64,000 nt of DNA from Vandiemenella viatica (Eukaryota > Arthropoda > Insecta > Orthoptera > Morabidae): contig CM061920.1 in the NCBI GenBank assembly GCA_031002005.1, forward strand, positions 115,682,095 to 115,746,094. The letters run 5' to 3'. A program made the translations under genes and the position numbers. The notes beneath the pieces were generated by a model. It saw only the letters and a program-made list of their open reading frames with translations. It was not told the origin of the DNA and made no database searches. Shown in pieces: positions 12,138 to 23,257 of this stretch (the stretch's first letter is position 1; each line of letters starts with the position of its first letter).

Positions 12138-12148
12138 AACAACTGCTT

Positions 12149-13543
12149 ATAAAGGAACAGGCTGGTTTTCGACCTGGTAGGTCATGCTGCGGCCAAATTC
12201 TTAACCTCACACAGTATATAGAGGATGGGTATGAAAGAGGACAGGTTACAGGTGTGGCATTCATCGATCTCACAGCGGTGTATGATACAGTCAACCACAA
12301 AATTTTGATAAGTAAGGTATATTCCATCACAAAAGACTACCATCTTATACAAGCCATCCAGTGTTTACTACAAAACAGAAGGTTTTACGTCACCCTCCAC
12401 AATAAGAAGAGTCAATGGAGAACTCAGAAGAATGGCCTCCCTCAGGGTAGTGTGCTGGCCCTGCTCTTGTACAATATATATACAAACGATCAACCAATTA
12501 CTCCTGGAACAAGAGCATTCATTTATGCTGATGACACAGCAGTTGCAGCTCAAGGCACAACCTTTGAGGCGGTGGAGGTGAAGCTGACAACAGCTCTTGA
12601 AGATATGGCCAAGTATTATGATGCTAATCATTTGAAGCCCAACCCTGGAAAAACACAGGTCTGTGCATTCCATCTGAGAAACAGAGAAGCCAGAAGGAAG
12701 TTGAACATCAACTGGAGGGGGCAACAACTACTACACTGCGATAATCCAAAATATCTAGGAGTAAAGCTTGATCGATCTCTCACATTCAAAACCCATTGTG
12801 AGGATCTGAAACTCAAAGTATCTGCCCGGAACAACATCATCCGGAAACTTACAAGTACTTCCTGGGGAGCACATCCAAATGTGCTTCGTACATCTGCCCT
12901 GGCACTTAGTTTCTCTGCAGCAGAATACTTGGCACTAGTTTGGCAAAACTCTGCACATGCTAAGCAGGTTGATATAGCATTGAATGATACTAGTTGCATT
13001 GTAACAGGTTGCCTAAAACCAACTCCTATTAGTAAAATATACCAAATCATGGGTATAGCACCACCTGACATTCGTAGGAAAACAGCTGCAGAGAGGGAGA
13101 AGAGGAAACAGGAAACAGACCCCAGACACTATTTGTTTGGACATGAACCTCAACCCACAAGGCTGAAGTCAAGGAAGAGCTTTGTAGAATCAACTACAGT
13201 CATAACATCTTCTACTGGAGCACGCCGTCTAGAACTATGGCGAAATTCGTTGCCTGAAGAACAGTGGAGGAACATCAAAGAGGCACCGGCTGCGGGGTGT
13301 AATCAGCCATATGCTATATAGGAGGCTCTAAACAGATTAAGAACTAAAGTGTCCTGATGTAGATATAATATTAAAAAATGGGGGTACACTAATGACAATG
13401 ATCTATGTGAATGTGGTGAGCTTCAGAACCCACAACATCTTCTGATATGCAGGAATCTCCCTGAAACCTGCAATATCGACGACCTTTATAGGGAAAACGA
13501 GAAGGCCATCAAGATTGCAGAATTCTCGTCACATTCCATTTAA
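12149..13543 (+). pseudogene. Jockey-like reverse transcriptase, 5'-truncated
   Basis: One frame runs the whole length with only two in-frame stops, TAG near 13319 and TGA near 13355. Reverse-transcriptase blocks appear in order: KEQAGFRPGRSC, VAFIDLTAVYDTVNH, NGLPQGSVLALLLYNIY, the catalytic FIYADDTAV (about 12520-12546), HLKPNPGKTQV and PKYLGVKLDRSLTF. The thumb and C-terminal region follow, ending with CECGELQNPQHLLIC, the CxC..H..C motif of Jockey-group ORF2. Endonuclease and ORF1 are absent through 5' truncation, so it was never autonomous here. Near-intact frame suggests moderate age. A relative lies at 56150-57260 on the minus strand. Confidence 0.9.
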
Positions 13544-13631
13544 TTGTGTTTATAGTTTAATATTAATTAATTAATGTTATTTTTTTTCAACTTGTAATGT
13601 TATGTCCTGGACACGAGAAATAAATAAATAA
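12149..13631 (+). mobile_element. 5'-truncated Jockey-like LINE with 11-bp TSD
   Basis: Flanked by the exact duplication AACAACTGCTT (12138-12148 and 13632-13642), the signature of target-primed insertion. The body begins inside the reverse transcriptase and ends in a TAAA-type tail (ATAAATAAATAAA). It interrupts the Penelope-like fragment, so it is younger than that element. Confidence 0.9.
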
Positions 13632-13642
13632 AACAACTGCTT

Positions 13643-13765
13643 TACACTGAGAGTGGTCAGAGTTTTCCTGGAAACTACAGCCACACCTAAACTCTGTTTA
13701 GTTTATAAAATATGATGGATACTCAACATCCGCTTCCCTGAGAAGGCCCTACCAATATATGATCA
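13643..13765 (+). pseudogene. Continuation of the interrupted Penelope-like element
   Basis: Follows directly from 12137 once the LINE and one target duplication are removed; the frame then reads on as ..CFTLRVVRVFLETTATPKLCL. It is probably the C-terminal tail and start of the 3' region of the same element. The end is approximate. Confidence 0.45.
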
Positions 13766-14319
13766 CTTATTGTTTATTTTTTAATAATTTTAACAATTTT
13801 TAATTGATTTAATTATTAGTGTTTTTGTTCTATTGCTCCTTTATTTATATATTATTTAAGTTTATATTTTTATGTGTATGCATATCTATCTTGGAATTCC
13901 ACTACCCCTTCTACCATCCCCACCATGCTCTTCATGGCCAAGCTAGACATGTGGTAAGCCTTTCTTGCCAAATGGCTACCACCTTTCTGCATGAACAAGG
14001 TTGTAAATTGAAAAATTATACAATTGTGTTTGTCTTGAGTTTTGTGTATTTGTTGCAGCCCTCTAACCTTCAACTTTTGTGAGTGATGAGTTAATTTATG
14101 TACACTTTTTATTTACATTACTTAGAAATACTCCTCTATACTTGACAAATATATTCATTTATTTACTTTTAACACATTTTGACAAAATTATGCCCCGATT
14201 CAAGCAGTAGATTGATGTGGCCCGGCTACAACAATATTTTACAATATACAGTATTCCAAAATGGCCGTGTTTTATAAGTTTCCATTCTTGTGTTTAATTT
14301 AATTTTGTTTTGTTTTTTT
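13766..14319. other. No recognised gene
   Basis: AT-rich sequence between two Penelope-like fragments. It may be non-coding Penelope sequence, but no motif supports that. Confidence 0.4.
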
Positions 14320-14890
14320 GTTTTAGATGATCAATTTGTCAAGGGATTTGAGAAATAACGTGCTGGGTAGACTGTGTGGGGGACACACATCTAGGAAGTG
14401 TTCACGAGAACTGACACCCTGAGAGTGGAAGATGTTTGTGTACAGTGAGGTAATGTCAATGGAAACAAAGAAGGAGTCTAAAGGTAGTGGAGTGGAGACT
14501 GTGGACAGATGCTTCAGGAAGTGAAAGGGTGTCTGATGCAGGAAGGAAGTGCAAAAGTTTGAAGGTATTGATCCACAAAGGATAAAATCCATTCTAAGGG
14601 CAGTCCATTTGCTGCAATTATTAGTCACTCGGGATTACGAGAAGGTATAAGGTTGGTGTGTAAAGAGTGAGGAGGGAAGTGAAATGTGATGAAAGGCTTT
14701 TAGCTATGGAGGTCATAGAAAATGTTTATTTCCTGGCGGATGTTAAAGATGGGATCTGTAGGGAGTGAAAGAAGGGTGTTAGGGTTGGAAAGCTGTTTAA
14801 AGTTTCAGCTTTGTAGTCACAGAGCTCCATGACCTTGGTGGTGGAGCCCTATTGGGAGGTGGGTGATATTTTTGTCTAGACAGCTTTGTC
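14320..14890 (-). pseudogene. Penelope-like reverse transcriptase fragment
   Basis: Minus-strand translation gives PLPLDSFFVSIDITSLYTNI, matching the first catalytic-aspartate block of Penelope-type reverse transcriptases (FVSxDxxSLYTNIP). Upstream coding to about 14880 is frameshifted. It lies opposite in strand to the nuclease part at 11460-12137, so these are two separate copies or an inverted arrangement. No nuclease domain of its own was found. Confidence 0.7.
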
Positions 14891-15029
14891 CTAGACTGGG
14901 TTTCAGTCCAGCTGAGTTAGTTAGAGTGAGCAATTTTGAGGTCCTACTTCATCATACATTGAAATAATAATAGTAATAATTATATGACTTCGGTTTTATG
15001 TATGAATGTATTTTTTTTAATACAAGGCC

Positions 15030-15665
15030 ATACAGTACATCTACATCTACATATATACTCTGCAATTCACAAAATTGTGGGTGGCAGAGGGTGCTCAGCA
15101 CCAAAGCTAATCTTTTTTTTTGTGCATTCCAATCCCTAATAGTACGAGGGAAAAAAGAATTCATATAAGAATCAGTCCGGCACCTTATTTCTCTAATTTT
15201 ATCTTTCCTGTCCTTCCGACTCAAATAGGTTGGTGGAAGAAGTATTTCACTACACTCTAAAGTGAAAGTGGGAGTACGCATGTTTACCAATAAGTTTAAA
15301 AGAAACATGCGTCGTCTATCTACCAGAGACTCCCAACCTAGTCTACTAATCAGTTCTGTGACGCTTTCATAAGGACTGTAACAAGCGGTCACGAATTGAG
15401 CGGCTCTTCTCTGTACTTTCTCTATACTTTCAATCAACCCCTTACGAAACGGGTCCCAAATGGCACAACAGTAGTCCAAATGTGGACGCACAAGAGATTT
15501 GTACACTATCTCCTTTGTTTGTTCATTACAATTTTTCAATATTCAACCTATGAATCGCAGCCTAGAATTTGCTCTACCTACTAACAAAGTAATGTGTATG
15601 TCCAATTTCATGTTCCTTTTGCACTGTTACTCCCAAATATTTCATAGAATCGACCATATCAATAA
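15030..15665 (-). pseudogene. CR1-like LINE 3' end
   Basis: Minus-strand translation carries the thumb and C-terminal signature of CR1-group reverse transcriptases: SMKYLGVTV, then after a frameshift YKSLVRPHLDYCCAIWDP, IEKVQRRAAQFV, LGWESLVDRRR and TDSYMNSFFPRTIRDWN. The 3' untranslated part ends in a short (TGTAGA)n-type tail near 15030-15060, a common arthropod CR1 ending. Heavily 5' truncated. A longer relative with the palm domain is at 32560-34060. Confidence 0.85.
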
Positions 15666-16404
15666 CTGTACTGTGTATAGTTAGTATGTGTAAAAAGGGG
15701 TAAATTTAAGTTTTCATAATATGTTTTTTTTGTGTTGCAGGTTGTGGGCTGTAATTGTATGGTTAGTTTAGCCAAACAGATGAGTACTGATATAAGAAGA
15801 ATGGTGGTGAGATTAAGGAATGTTTTAAAGTAGTTTGTATTTGACTTCATGAATGCAAGGAATGTGATTATTTGAGTTGATTCTAAGTGTTAATAAATAG
15901 TAGTTGTTATAAAACAACAGATGCTTTGATTTCATATAGAAGAATATAAGTAAATTTAATCTGCGAGGTGATAGCCAATATACGTGTGTTACGATATTCT
16001 GAGGCCACACATATATCGTCCAGAGCGTGCTATCAATTACAGAAAACACGTGTAAAAGAACCTGGAAGGAGTGGTAAGACCGACCAGGATTTCGTTAATT
16101 ATCGACGCTAAAAAGATAAAGAAGATAGCAGTAAAAAAAATGGATAGGAAACCTTGCACAATGGTTTTAAGAAAACTTCTGATTACATGAAGGGGTCTTG
16201 AAATAGAAGTGCATTGCTTTAGGGAAAAGTAGGTGGCAGGATGGAATCAATCTCTTCACACTGGTTGTCATCCTGCAGTGATACTGCCAGTTGAGAATGT
16301 CGCGGGCAGTATTTTGTAGTATAGATTTTTAGCGGTAAGAAAGGCACTTTGTTTTCAAGCCAGCAAACTGTGTGAGACTACACTACATTTACTACGTTCT
16401 GAGT
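15666..16404. other. No recognised gene
   Basis: AT-rich; no domains or terminal repeats seen. It ends where similarity to the hAT copy at 21566-25570 begins. Confidence 0.5.
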
Positions 16405-16881
16405 CACTAATGAAAAGGCTTATTAAGATATTGCAAGGAATGAAACTACAGCCGATAGAATATTGGATCTAAGAAGCTACACCTGTAGCACAAAAATTGG
16501 GAATCGTTCTGATACTCAAAAGTAAACGAATTTCCAAACAAAAGAGGCAACACGATGAAATCTGCGAGGACGAATCAAGAGCAAGACCCCACATAGTTGT
16601 TTTCCAAAGATATAAAAGTTGTATTTGACAGAATTTTAACAGAAATAGGAATAAGGGTAGAAAGTGCTATAAAACTAAATGAAAATTTTGCCTTCCTTGG
16701 TGGCACACGTTAGTAAATATGTCCACAGAAGATCTCCAAAAAAATGGAGCCGTTCTAGCAAGCAGATACTCCAAGGACTTAAACGCAATTGATTTCTGCC
16801 AAGAACTTGTCGTGTTTAAACAACGAGCTCCATTTTTAATTGGAATCGATTAAACAACTAGTCCATTCCAATTGTTGCAAC

Positions 16882-18725
16882 TAGTGATGTGACGGATCGT
16901 TAAAAATGTATATCCGCGGATCCGGAAACAGATACGGATCATTATTGTCTAGATCCGCGAATACGGATACGGATACGGATCTCAACTTTCTCAACGTGGA
17001 CCGACAGTAGAAAAGTCAACTACGATACATTATCGGTGAACGTCCAGTTTACGCGACGTCTTTTGACCTTGCACTGTGCATGTTTATGTTATATTTTAGG
17101 ATGACATATGACTGCGTAGATTATATACGTTTCTGTTTCTGAGAAGTTGTAAGTTAAATTAAAATAAAAATAATTTATACAAAAAAGTATAGTAGTGTAA
17201 TACGGAAACATTTTACGATAGTAAATGACGAATCTGCTAAATAAAAACTCTGCTAAGAAGATTGCCGGCGAACACATTCAGCAGGGAATGTTCTTAAAAA
17301 CGATAAAAAGAGAATTTAGGAAAACATTTTTAACGAATACATGGAAAAGGCAAAATGTGGGATAATAAAAAATAAAATTTATTTAAAACTTTTTAAATGC
17401 AGAAATGATAGCTTTATCTGGATTATATTTTCAACACGTAGAAGATTTTGGGTTCCGACGATTGCTCGATAATGTTATTGCAAATTATGTTCTAAAAGGC
17501 AGGAAATATTTTACGGAATTTATCTGCAGCGAACTTTAGGATCGATAATAAAGACGTGCTGAAGGATTTTGAGAGAGTTTCCTTCACATCCTACATCTGG
17601 TAGGCTTTTTGGTAAGGTATTTCATTGGTATCCAGAACATTACAAAAGATTTCATAAGGGAAAATATCGTTTTAAAAGCGGAGATACATTTCGGAAATAT
17701 TTCAAAATATATTTGAAGGGTGGGCAATCCCAAACAGAATGTGCACTGCATGGTAAGAGATGGAGGATCCAACATGAAGAGTTCCTGCACTTTATCTGAA
17801 GTACATCAGCTGCACCTGATTGTTAAAAAAGCTTTTAACAATAATAATAAAAAATTAGGAGGTCTATGACACATGGGTCGCACATATTTAACAAGAGTTC
17901 CAAGTGAGCAGTTTTTCAGTGCAGCAGGAATAATTATGATGCTCATCGTAATAGACTTTTGGGTGACAAAACTGCCAATTTACTCTTTTTGAAGTACAAT
18001 TTACCAAACTTAATGTTAAATATTACATTTATTTTTTTAAGTATCTGTAAAAGTGATTATTTTATCTGATGTAAACACTTTAGCAGTACCTTAAACATAA
18101 TTTCAGCTAGCAAATCACAAAGATTAGAGGCCTGATCTCACAATAAAGATAGTTAAAATAATACCTTAAAACTTGCTACAGTGGTAAGTTACCAGTTACC
18201 TTTGGTAAACGAGTAAAATAAATCTAAGAACGAAGACTTTTCCGGCGTACGACTGCAATGAAGTCTTCACGGGTGTACCGCCGGATTGTATTGTGAAAAC
18301 ACGATATTTCGACGACTAGCTCCGCCATCTTCACAGTAGGGTATCTATGGGTCAGCCGACCAGTGCAGATGTCTCCACACCTGAAGACGGCGGAGCTAGT
18401 GGTCGAAATATAGTGTTTTCACAACACAATCTGGCGGTACAACCGTGAAGACTACATTGGAGTAAAATATAAGTTTAAATAATTAATTTTTGCTATATAA
18501 ATGTGCCAGACATGAGATTTTGAGAAATATGAAGTAATTGGAATGGAAGTGAATAGTATTTCATAGCTAGATATCTTTAAAATTTTATATACGTGCTTAG
18601 TGAAATTCTTTACAAAAGATCCGTTAAAGATCCGCTAAAAAAGTAACGAATACGGATACAGATCTTTTTTCCCCCTCGGATATCCACGAATACGGATACG
18701 GATACGGATATCCGGCACATCACTA
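16882..18725 (+). mobile_element. hAT transposon nested in hAT copy A
   Basis: Begins TAGTGATGTGACGG and ends CCGGCACATCACTA with exact 8-bp duplication GTTGCAAC (16874-16881, 18726-18733). Copy B near 23117 has the uninterrupted site. Subterminal regions carry repeated CGGATACGGAT units at both ends. Inside, 17400-17525 reads IALSGLYFQHVEDFGFRRLL and RKYFTEF, the ZBED-type hAT core, and 17880-18000 reads RVPSEQFFSAAGII with later frameshifted LLGDKTANLLFLKYNL, the hAT dimerisation region. The 231-bp frame at 17569-17799 is not recognised. A hairpin element sits at 18245-18465. Confidence 0.9.
18245..18465. repeat. Long inverted repeat (foldback-like MITE)
   Basis: Two arms of about 75-80 bases (18258-18337 and 18381-18457) are reverse complements with few mismatches around a ~44-base centre. 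Arms run from GAAGTCTTCACGG through CGCCGGATTGT and AACACGATATTTCGAC to AGCTCCGCCATCTTCA. No certain target duplication was found. A half-arm relative is at 19465-19575. Confidence 0.8.
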
Positions 18726-19464
18726 GTTGCAACACATGTGTAAAAAAGACTTGCAGGAAGCCTTTCCTAATATTTGTATAGCTCTGAGAATATACTGCAC
18801 GTTACCAATGACGTCCGCAAGCTGCGGGCGGAGTTTTAGTAAACTAGAAATCATAACAACCTACCTGCGATCAACAATGAGCCAGGAACTTCTTTCTAGC
18901 CTCGCGATTTTATCAATCGAAAATAGAACAGCTTATGAGACGAATTTTGATGAAGTTATAGACTCTTTCGGGGAAATGAAAGCTCGACGAGTGAAGTTGT
19001 AGGAACATTTAGTGCAAATTTTGCTAGGGCCTAAGGACTGAAATTGTGAGTACAGTCTGCCGCGTGCGTTATGTATTCTGGTTGTGGGTATTACATATAA
19101 TGCAAGGGAATAAAAGAACTCATTTCCTATTATGTCTTTTGTCTTTTTTATCACATTAGTTTAATAGTACCCAACTGAGTGTGGTATTTTCTTTAAGGGG
19201 GGGGGGGGGCGCCAGCGTAAAGTTTTTGCCCCCCTTCGGAAAAATCCTAGATCCGCCACTGTCACTAAGTGCCTTAAAAATGAACTAATGAACCCAATGG
19301 AACAATAACGTCTAATTAATCTGTGTTTAGTTAATATAGAAAATAATTTACTGAAATATTGATTTCGCTAGTGTTACGTATCTCTAAATTTGCCACATTA
19401 AATTACAAAAATTAGTTTTGTGTTTTTATTTTATATCCTAAATTTTAATGCCTAAAGCAAACCA

Positions 19465-19575
19465 ACGGCCAATTGCAACGCAATCTTCGCGGGTTCGCTT
19501 CCGGATTGTATGTGTGAAAGCTAGATTTTCGGCGACGAACTCTGCCACCATCTTCACGCTGGTGCTCACGCTGTG
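19465..19575. repeat. Single-arm relative of the 18.3-kb hairpin element
   Basis: Shares, with many differences, the arm of the inverted repeat at 18245-18465: CAATCTTCGCGGG, CCGGATTGTATGTGTGAAA, TTTCGGCGACGAACTC and CACCATCTTCACG. Only one arm is present, so it is a decayed or truncated copy. Confidence 0.6.
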
Positions 19576-19799
19576 ACGACCATAGTTGCGGCTCTGGTCC
19601 TTTGGTAAACAGTTATTCATTTCTGATCTCGACGGTATTTTAGACCTATGGACAGGAATTACTTAAGAATACATAGTTAATAAATAGTATGTTCCGAGGT
19701 TTCTAAAATGGAATAATAAATTCTTAGTGTCTTTTGGAGTGTTTCCATTAGTGGGGAGAACTTCACAAATTGTGTTAGAAACCGTCATCATCCTTCTAT

Positions 19800-20045
19800 A
19801 AATTGTTAATTAATTAATTTAATTTAATTGCAATTGAGCACAGGCTCCGGTGGCAATTTCCCTACACATTCATCTTCCCCCTATCCTGCACCTACCTACA
19901 TTTGCCCTCTACAAATTTTATGTTTAAATTCTTTCAAAGTTTTCGGTAAATTATTCATCATTTTTCTTGGTAACTCATTCCAATCTGACACCCCTACCTA
20001 AAAAAGAGAATCTTCCCACACCCTTACTTCTAAATGGTTAGATTT
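19800..20045 (-). pseudogene. LINE 3'-end fragment (KDWNELP family)
   Basis: Minus-strand sequence matches the tail seen on the plus strand at 44310-44620 and 35480-35860: a decayed DWNELPR-like block, the NNLPKTLKEFK coding block, then RGQM-type end and a TTAAA-rich tail near 19805. A dead 3' fragment of a non-LTR element. Confidence 0.65.
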
Positions 20046-20212
20046 TTATAATTGTTAATTGTGTTCGCAATTTGAATGTAAACTGGTTACATAACTGTAG
20101 TATTCGCTAGAATACACTCCAATTTAATATTAAGACGTCCATAGTACCCACAAAAAATAGAAAATCGGGAACTACGTTCCTAGCTTGATACGCTTATCGC
20201 GTATTTATTTAT

Positions 20213-21096
20213 TTCACTAGTGTATGCCCGTGACCGTTTTGTGCGTATCGTCACAGTTCTAGAATAGTTCCAGTTTTTAGGGTCATAGATTATGATAGGT
20301 TGACCTGATCTGGTCAAATACGAACCTTACCTGTGTTTCACCTTTAGAATGAATAACATGTCTAGAACCTGAAGAACTCAGAAGTATATTAATACATGTA
20401 TTAAACATAGACGATCGCGCTATCGTATAATTGTTTCAAAGGTCGTGGTTGCTAGACTCAAACTTGACTTGTATTTGACCATGAAAGTCCATTTTGCAAA
20501 ATTTGAATAATTTCTGTTTAAAGGGAAACCATCACGCTGTTGTTGATTGATGCTGGGCAGATATCCATACGGTAATCTTGGTCATAGTGTCATTAACGGC
20601 AAGAGAACTTAATACAGATTGTTGAATAGTTAAGCAAAACAGTAGAAATGAATATCCAGAATGCTCGATAAGTAACATATTTGGTGTGATATCCAGTTTA
20701 AATAACCGGACTCAAGTACACCAAACACGTACAAAGACAACTAAAGAAAGTGGTCAGTAAAATACGTAAAAAGAAAATAAACAGTACCGGTAATGTATAA
20801 ACTAGTGAACAGCAATATTAGCGAAAGTTTTAATTAAACAGTAATTTAGTCTTGGCCGGAATGACAATTGGCATACACTGTTAAAGCAGACACCATGCGT
20901 AATTTAAGTTTCTTAAAGTCTAAATATTACGTTTTTTAATGCTGAAGTTTATTAGTTTTTTTAACTATACAATGCTATGATAAGCAAAATTAATGATTGT
21001 ATTATAGCAGTATAGTTGCTGAGGTATTAAACTGTGTACATAATCTCTAATTTATAATATCTCTGATTGCTGTTAATTATCTGCAAGAATATAGTT
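20213..21096 (+). repeat. Repeat family M, copy 1
   Basis: A non-coding repeat of about 0.9 kb present three more times in this window: partly at 26930-27290, and inverted at 55722-56145 and at 57480-58420 plus 63520-63590. Its left end holds a hairpin, GCCCGTGACC...GTCACGGG in the best copies, followed by TCTAGAATAGTTCC. Further in is GGCCGGAATGACAATTGGCAT. No coding capacity was seen. The P-like element at 21105 lies directly beyond its right end. Confidence 0.7.
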
Positions 21097-21169
21097 GTTG
21101 AATTCATGGAGGAAGGAAATATATGGAGGAGAAGTGACGTTAAATCTGTGAAGCAGGCTCTAAACTCTC

Positions 21170-21180
21170 GCGCATGCGCA
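21170..21180. promoter_or_regulatory. GCGCATGCGC palindrome in the P-like leader
   Basis: GCGCATGCGCA lies about 90 bases before the THAP exon start; copy 2 keeps TGCGCATGCGC at 53443-53453, about 97 bases before its ATG. The motif matches the consensus bound by NRF-1/Erect-wing-type factors. Conservation while nearby bases changed suggests a promoter role (inference). Confidence 0.45.
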
Positions 21181-21270
21181 GTGGCGGCAGCGGCGATATT
21201 GCGCTTCCAAACAATTGCGATGTTAGATGCAGTGATTATTTCATTTTTTAATGTGTATAAGTGTTTTATA

Positions 21271-21341
21271 ATGCCATCTTGTGTTGCGTACGGTTGCACA
21301 AATAGGCCAGACAGGAAAGAACCTGGAATATCATTTCATAA
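21271..21341 (+). CDS. THAP-domain first exon of the P-like element (partial)
   Basis: ATG opens MPSCVAYGCTNR, the C-x4-C start of a C2CH THAP zinc finger, a DNA-binding domain of P-type transposases. The exon runs into a consensus splice donor GTAAGT at 21342-21347. The second half of the zinc finger is not found in the next few hundred bases, and a hAT insertion follows at 21566, so the gene is incomplete. Copy 2 has the same start at 53550 but a stop after 15 codons and no donor. Confidence 0.65.
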
Positions 21342-22649
21342 GTAAGTTGAAATCTAATTATCGTTGTTGAAGTGGGCGGTAGAAAATGCAAACTTCGCTG
21401 CCTGTCTATAAATATTTTGTCATAGCTCTCAATGGGATGACTTTGTTCTCAAATTTTTGTTGGTGTATTGTAGAAAATCAGCATACCTTGCTATTTTGCA
21501 CATAATAGACTAGCATTACTTTTTAACGAGCGTTGAAAATGAGATTTAACGGGGTGTGTTTTACACAGTGCCGGATCCAGGGGGGGTCAAACCGAGGCTC
21601 TTGCCCCGGGCGACAACTTCAAGGGGGCGCCAAAATCATGTGTTGGTGGCATCTTTTTATAAGCGCCAGGGCGAAATATTCATGTGCTGCCAACCCTTTT
21701 TTTAGGTAAAGCACTGTGGTACACTGACCGCGGCGGCAACTTGAAAGGATGGAAAATTCATTGTTCTGTGACACAGCGGCCTTAAAACAAAGCTCTATTC
21801 ACGGAATGGAATTCTTTCCGTCATTGTTAGCGGGAACTCCCGATATTCTTGGATTTATAAATTTTGCCAACTGATGTTCACATTCTTGCAGCTGCGTTCG
21901 AGCGATTAGCCCAGTTTTGTTTTAATATATACTTTTGTGCTGAACTGGAAACGAACCATTAACAGGTAAGGAAAAATCTATCGTTATCAAATATCTCAGC
22001 GTTTCTCATCCTTTGTCAATCTGAGGACCAGTAAAATGTCCCAAAAAATCGGATCATTAACTTACATGGGCCTTATTTCTTAGCTCTGTATATATATTAT
22101 GAACCAAACATATCAATTGTTATTAGCATATACCGCTGTTTCTCAAGACATAAACCTACAATAAAGCACTCATAAAACATATTGAGGGAATAGACTGTTA
22201 AGCAGCCATATCCTGAAAATACCAGTTTTTCTATGGTAGATGAAATATTAATTATTTTCAGAAAGTTTGGATTACTAGCTTATTCTCTGCTGGATGAGAC
22301 GATATCCATTTATTTTTATTTTTATTTTTTGGTTACTCTATTTGGACTTGTACAAAAACTTTATTGCTTCTTCGTTGGATCCACTACACGGTGGGAAATA
22401 ATGAAAAAACCAACTTAAAAGGTGGTAGCCAGATAAGATGGTCGACCAAACACCTTGCCCTATTGTATAATTTACCTGAAGTTGTCAAAGCACTGTAGGA
22501 AATTGAAGAATCTTCTCTGGCTACAGAATCTAAGTATGAATCCGCTCATCTCTTATATGATGAATTGGATTTTAAATTTATCCTCAAATTAACAATTTGG
22601 GTTAACCTTCTTCGATAAATTAATATAGTAAACGGGGAAATACAAAAGG

Positions 22650-23255
22650 AGGTGACACTAATGAAAGGGCTTATTAAGATATTGTAAGAAATTCGACTAA
22701 AGCCGATAGAATATTGGATCAAAAATGCACCACCTGTAGCATGAAATTTGGGAATCCTTCTGATACTCAAAAGTAAACGAATTTCCAAACGAAAGAGGCA
22801 GCACGACGAAATCTGCGAGGACGATTCAAGAGCATTAGATCCCACACAGCTGTTTTCCAAAGATATAAAAGTTGTATTTGACATAATTTTAACAGAAATA
22901 CGAATATGGGTAGAAAGTGCAATAAAACTAAACGAAAACTTTGCCTTCCTTGGTGGCCACACGTTAGTAAATATGTCCACAGAAGATCCCCAAAAAAATG
23001 GAGCCGTTCTAGCAAGCAGATACTCCAAGGACTTAAACGCAATTGATTTCTGTCAAGAACTTGCCGCGTTTAAACAACAAGCTCCATTTTTAATTGAAAT
23101 CGATGAAACAATTAGTCCATTCCAATTGTTGCAACACATGTGTAAAAATGACTTGCAGGAAGCCTTTCCTAATATTTGTATAACCCTGAGAATATACTGC
23201 ACGTTACCAACGACGTCCGCAAGCTGCGAGCGGAGTTTTAGTAAACTAAAAATCA
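22650..23255 (+). pseudogene. hAT transposase (ZMYM/DUF4371-like), copy B
   Basis: From about 22748 one open frame reads through KRQHDEICEDD, FLGGHTLVNMSTEDPQKNGA, IDFCQELAAFKQQAPFLIE and HMCKNDLQEAFPNICITLRI to TSASCERSFSKLKII. The last block is the hAT dimerisation region with its conserved S-x-x-R-S-F-S. The frame is cut by the insertion at 23258 and continues at 25190-25345 (YLRSTMSQERLSNLTIL-like, frameshifted). The catalytic N-terminal half before 22650 was not recognisable. Confidence 0.8.
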
Positions 23256-23257
23256 TA

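Larger units (their letters stand above)
16405..19261 (+). mobile_element. hAT element copy A (5' end missing), split by another hAT
   Basis: Collinear with the complete copy B at 21566-25570 from a GACACTAATGAAAGGGC-like point onward, and ends with the same terminus CCTAGATCCGCCACTG. Before 16405 similarity stops and no left terminus is present, so it is 5' truncated. It encodes parts of a hAT transposase (ZMYM/DUF4371-like): at 16500-16860 a broken middle region, and at 18727-19002 the dimerisation domain ALRIYCTLPMTSASCGRSFS then TYLRSTMSQELLSSLAIL. The two parts are separated by the insertion at 16882-18725. A G tract lies before the terminus. Confidence 0.85.

Noticed and set aside
17569..17799. 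76-codon frame as a possible host protein
   Set aside because: It lies inside a hAT element between two hAT coding segments and shows no recognisable domain, so it is better treated as element sequence.
16400..19269. TCACTAA on both sides of hAT copy A as its target duplication
   Set aside because: The left occurrence is internal sequence also present in copy B, so copy A is simply 5' truncated and the match is coincidental.
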